Source of the DNA: Acidobacteria subdivision 2 bacterium RH1 MAG20
GTDB taxonomy: Bacteria > Acidobacteriota > Terriglobia > Terriglobales > Acidobacteriaceae
DNA length: 64,000 nucleotides
Assembly (NCBI GenBank): GCA_002197545.1
Contig: NFUO01000738.1
Location: 50,825 to 114,824 of the forward strand
Reading direction: 5' to 3'
Positions 61,670-64,000 of this stretch are shown here, one piece after another. A program made the position numbers and the translations under genes. A model generated the notes under the pieces. It was given only the letters and a program-made list of their open reading frames with translations. It was not told where the DNA came from and searched no databases. The number at the start of each line of letters is the position of its first letter. The stretch's first letter is position 1.

Positions 61670-61699
61670 GCAAAAGCTTGTCAGCAAAAGAGCTTTTGC
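61670..61699 (+). promoter_or_regulatory. hairpin between rpsG and fusA
   Basis: GCAAAAGC at 61670-61677 pairs with GCTTTTGC at 61692-61699; an alternative inner hairpin GCAAAA/TTTTGC at 61684-61699 competes. T-rich sequence follows (TTTGTGTTTTTGCTTT). It could attenuate transcription into fusA or stabilise an upstream mRNA end. Confidence 0.45.
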
Positions 61700-61763
61700 C
61701 TTTGTGTTTTTGCTTTAACGCTTTTTTTACCGCGAACCTAAGTTCGCAGATGAGAGATTGACC

Positions 61764-63857
<2,094 letters not shown>

Positions 63858-63922
63858 GCTGATGCCGCGAAGCACAACGAATTTAGCAGTATCAATTTAG
63901 AAGCAGAAATACGGAGAGAGTC

Positions 63923-64000
63923 ATGGGCAAGGAAAAGTTTGACCGGTCAAAGCCGCACGTAAACATAGGGACGATTGGGCACATCGATCATGGCAAGACG
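63923..64000 (+). CDS. tuf: elongation factor Tu, 3' partial
   Basis: The first 26 codons: [21 protein letters not shown] and then HGKT of the P-loop. GGAGAGAG lies upstream of the ATG. It runs off the right end and completes the rpsL-rpsG-fusA-tuf order. Confidence 0.95.
   Translation, partial: MGKEKFDRSKPHVNIGTIGHIDHGKT

Overview
The window looks like chromosomal DNA of an Acidobacteriota member, most likely class Terriglobia, family Acidobacteriaceae (Granulicella/Terriglobus/Edaphobacter type). This rests on a protein of the VWFA-related acidobacterial domain type, an Oar-like TonB-dependent receptor with an N-terminal carboxypeptidase-regulatory domain, a TPR-rich secretome, moderately high GC, and Gram-negative envelope genes (lpxK, waaA, kdsC). 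No genus can be fixed from sequence reading alone.

Layout. 0-6.4 kb: end of a surface-polysaccharide cluster (nucleotide-sugar dehydrogenase, polysaccharide deacetylase, an ATP-grasp/low-molecular-weight phosphatase fusion, a methyltransferase-like protein, a GT4 glycosyltransferase). 6.6-8.9 kb: an IS1595-type mobile element whose terminal inverted repeats enclose a transposase, an opposite-strand micro-ORF and a 328-residue membrane cargo protein. 9-15 kb: cold-shock protein, zinc-ribbon protein, kdsC, the large helicase lhr and a DUF5522 micro-protein. 15-22.6 kb: a leftward block of secreted and outer-membrane proteins (TPR, VWFA-related, TonB receptor, DUF5666). 22.7-28.6 kb: VIT-type metal transporter, the ergothioneine genes egtB and egtD separated by an opposing DsbA-like gene, and moaC-moeA.

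29.9-35.8 kb is a tightly packed leftward gene string: waaA-lpxK-GT9-ICMT-like-DUF3108-DUF2007-queC, joining lipid A/core assembly to 7-deazaguanine synthesis. queD and queE lie at 47.2-48.3 kb, so the late preQ0 pathway (queD-queE-queC) is in the window but split. 36.5-39.2 kb holds a four-helix-bundle (S23/IVP-type) gene bounded by GTTG/CAAC low-complexity repeats. The same CAAC repeat occurs in frame inside the next two genes, a GNAT acetyltransferase and trmFO. This is the most unusual structure in the window.

39.7-46.9 kb: der with a long basic N-terminal extension, an AT-richer patch with a HEPN-like protein and a small membrane protein, a HigBA-like pair, dinG and a BrnTA pair. 47-54 kb: queDE, small membrane proteins, a sodium:solute symporter, an enoyl-CoA hydratase, then ribH (with an extra N-terminal VOC-like domain) coupled to nusB. 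54-60 kb: a large secreted lipoprotein, an S9 peptidase and a Tat-exported aldo/keto reductase. 60.2-64 kb: the str operon rpsL-rpsG-fusA-tuf, running off the right edge. No rRNA, tRNA or CRISPR array was recognised.
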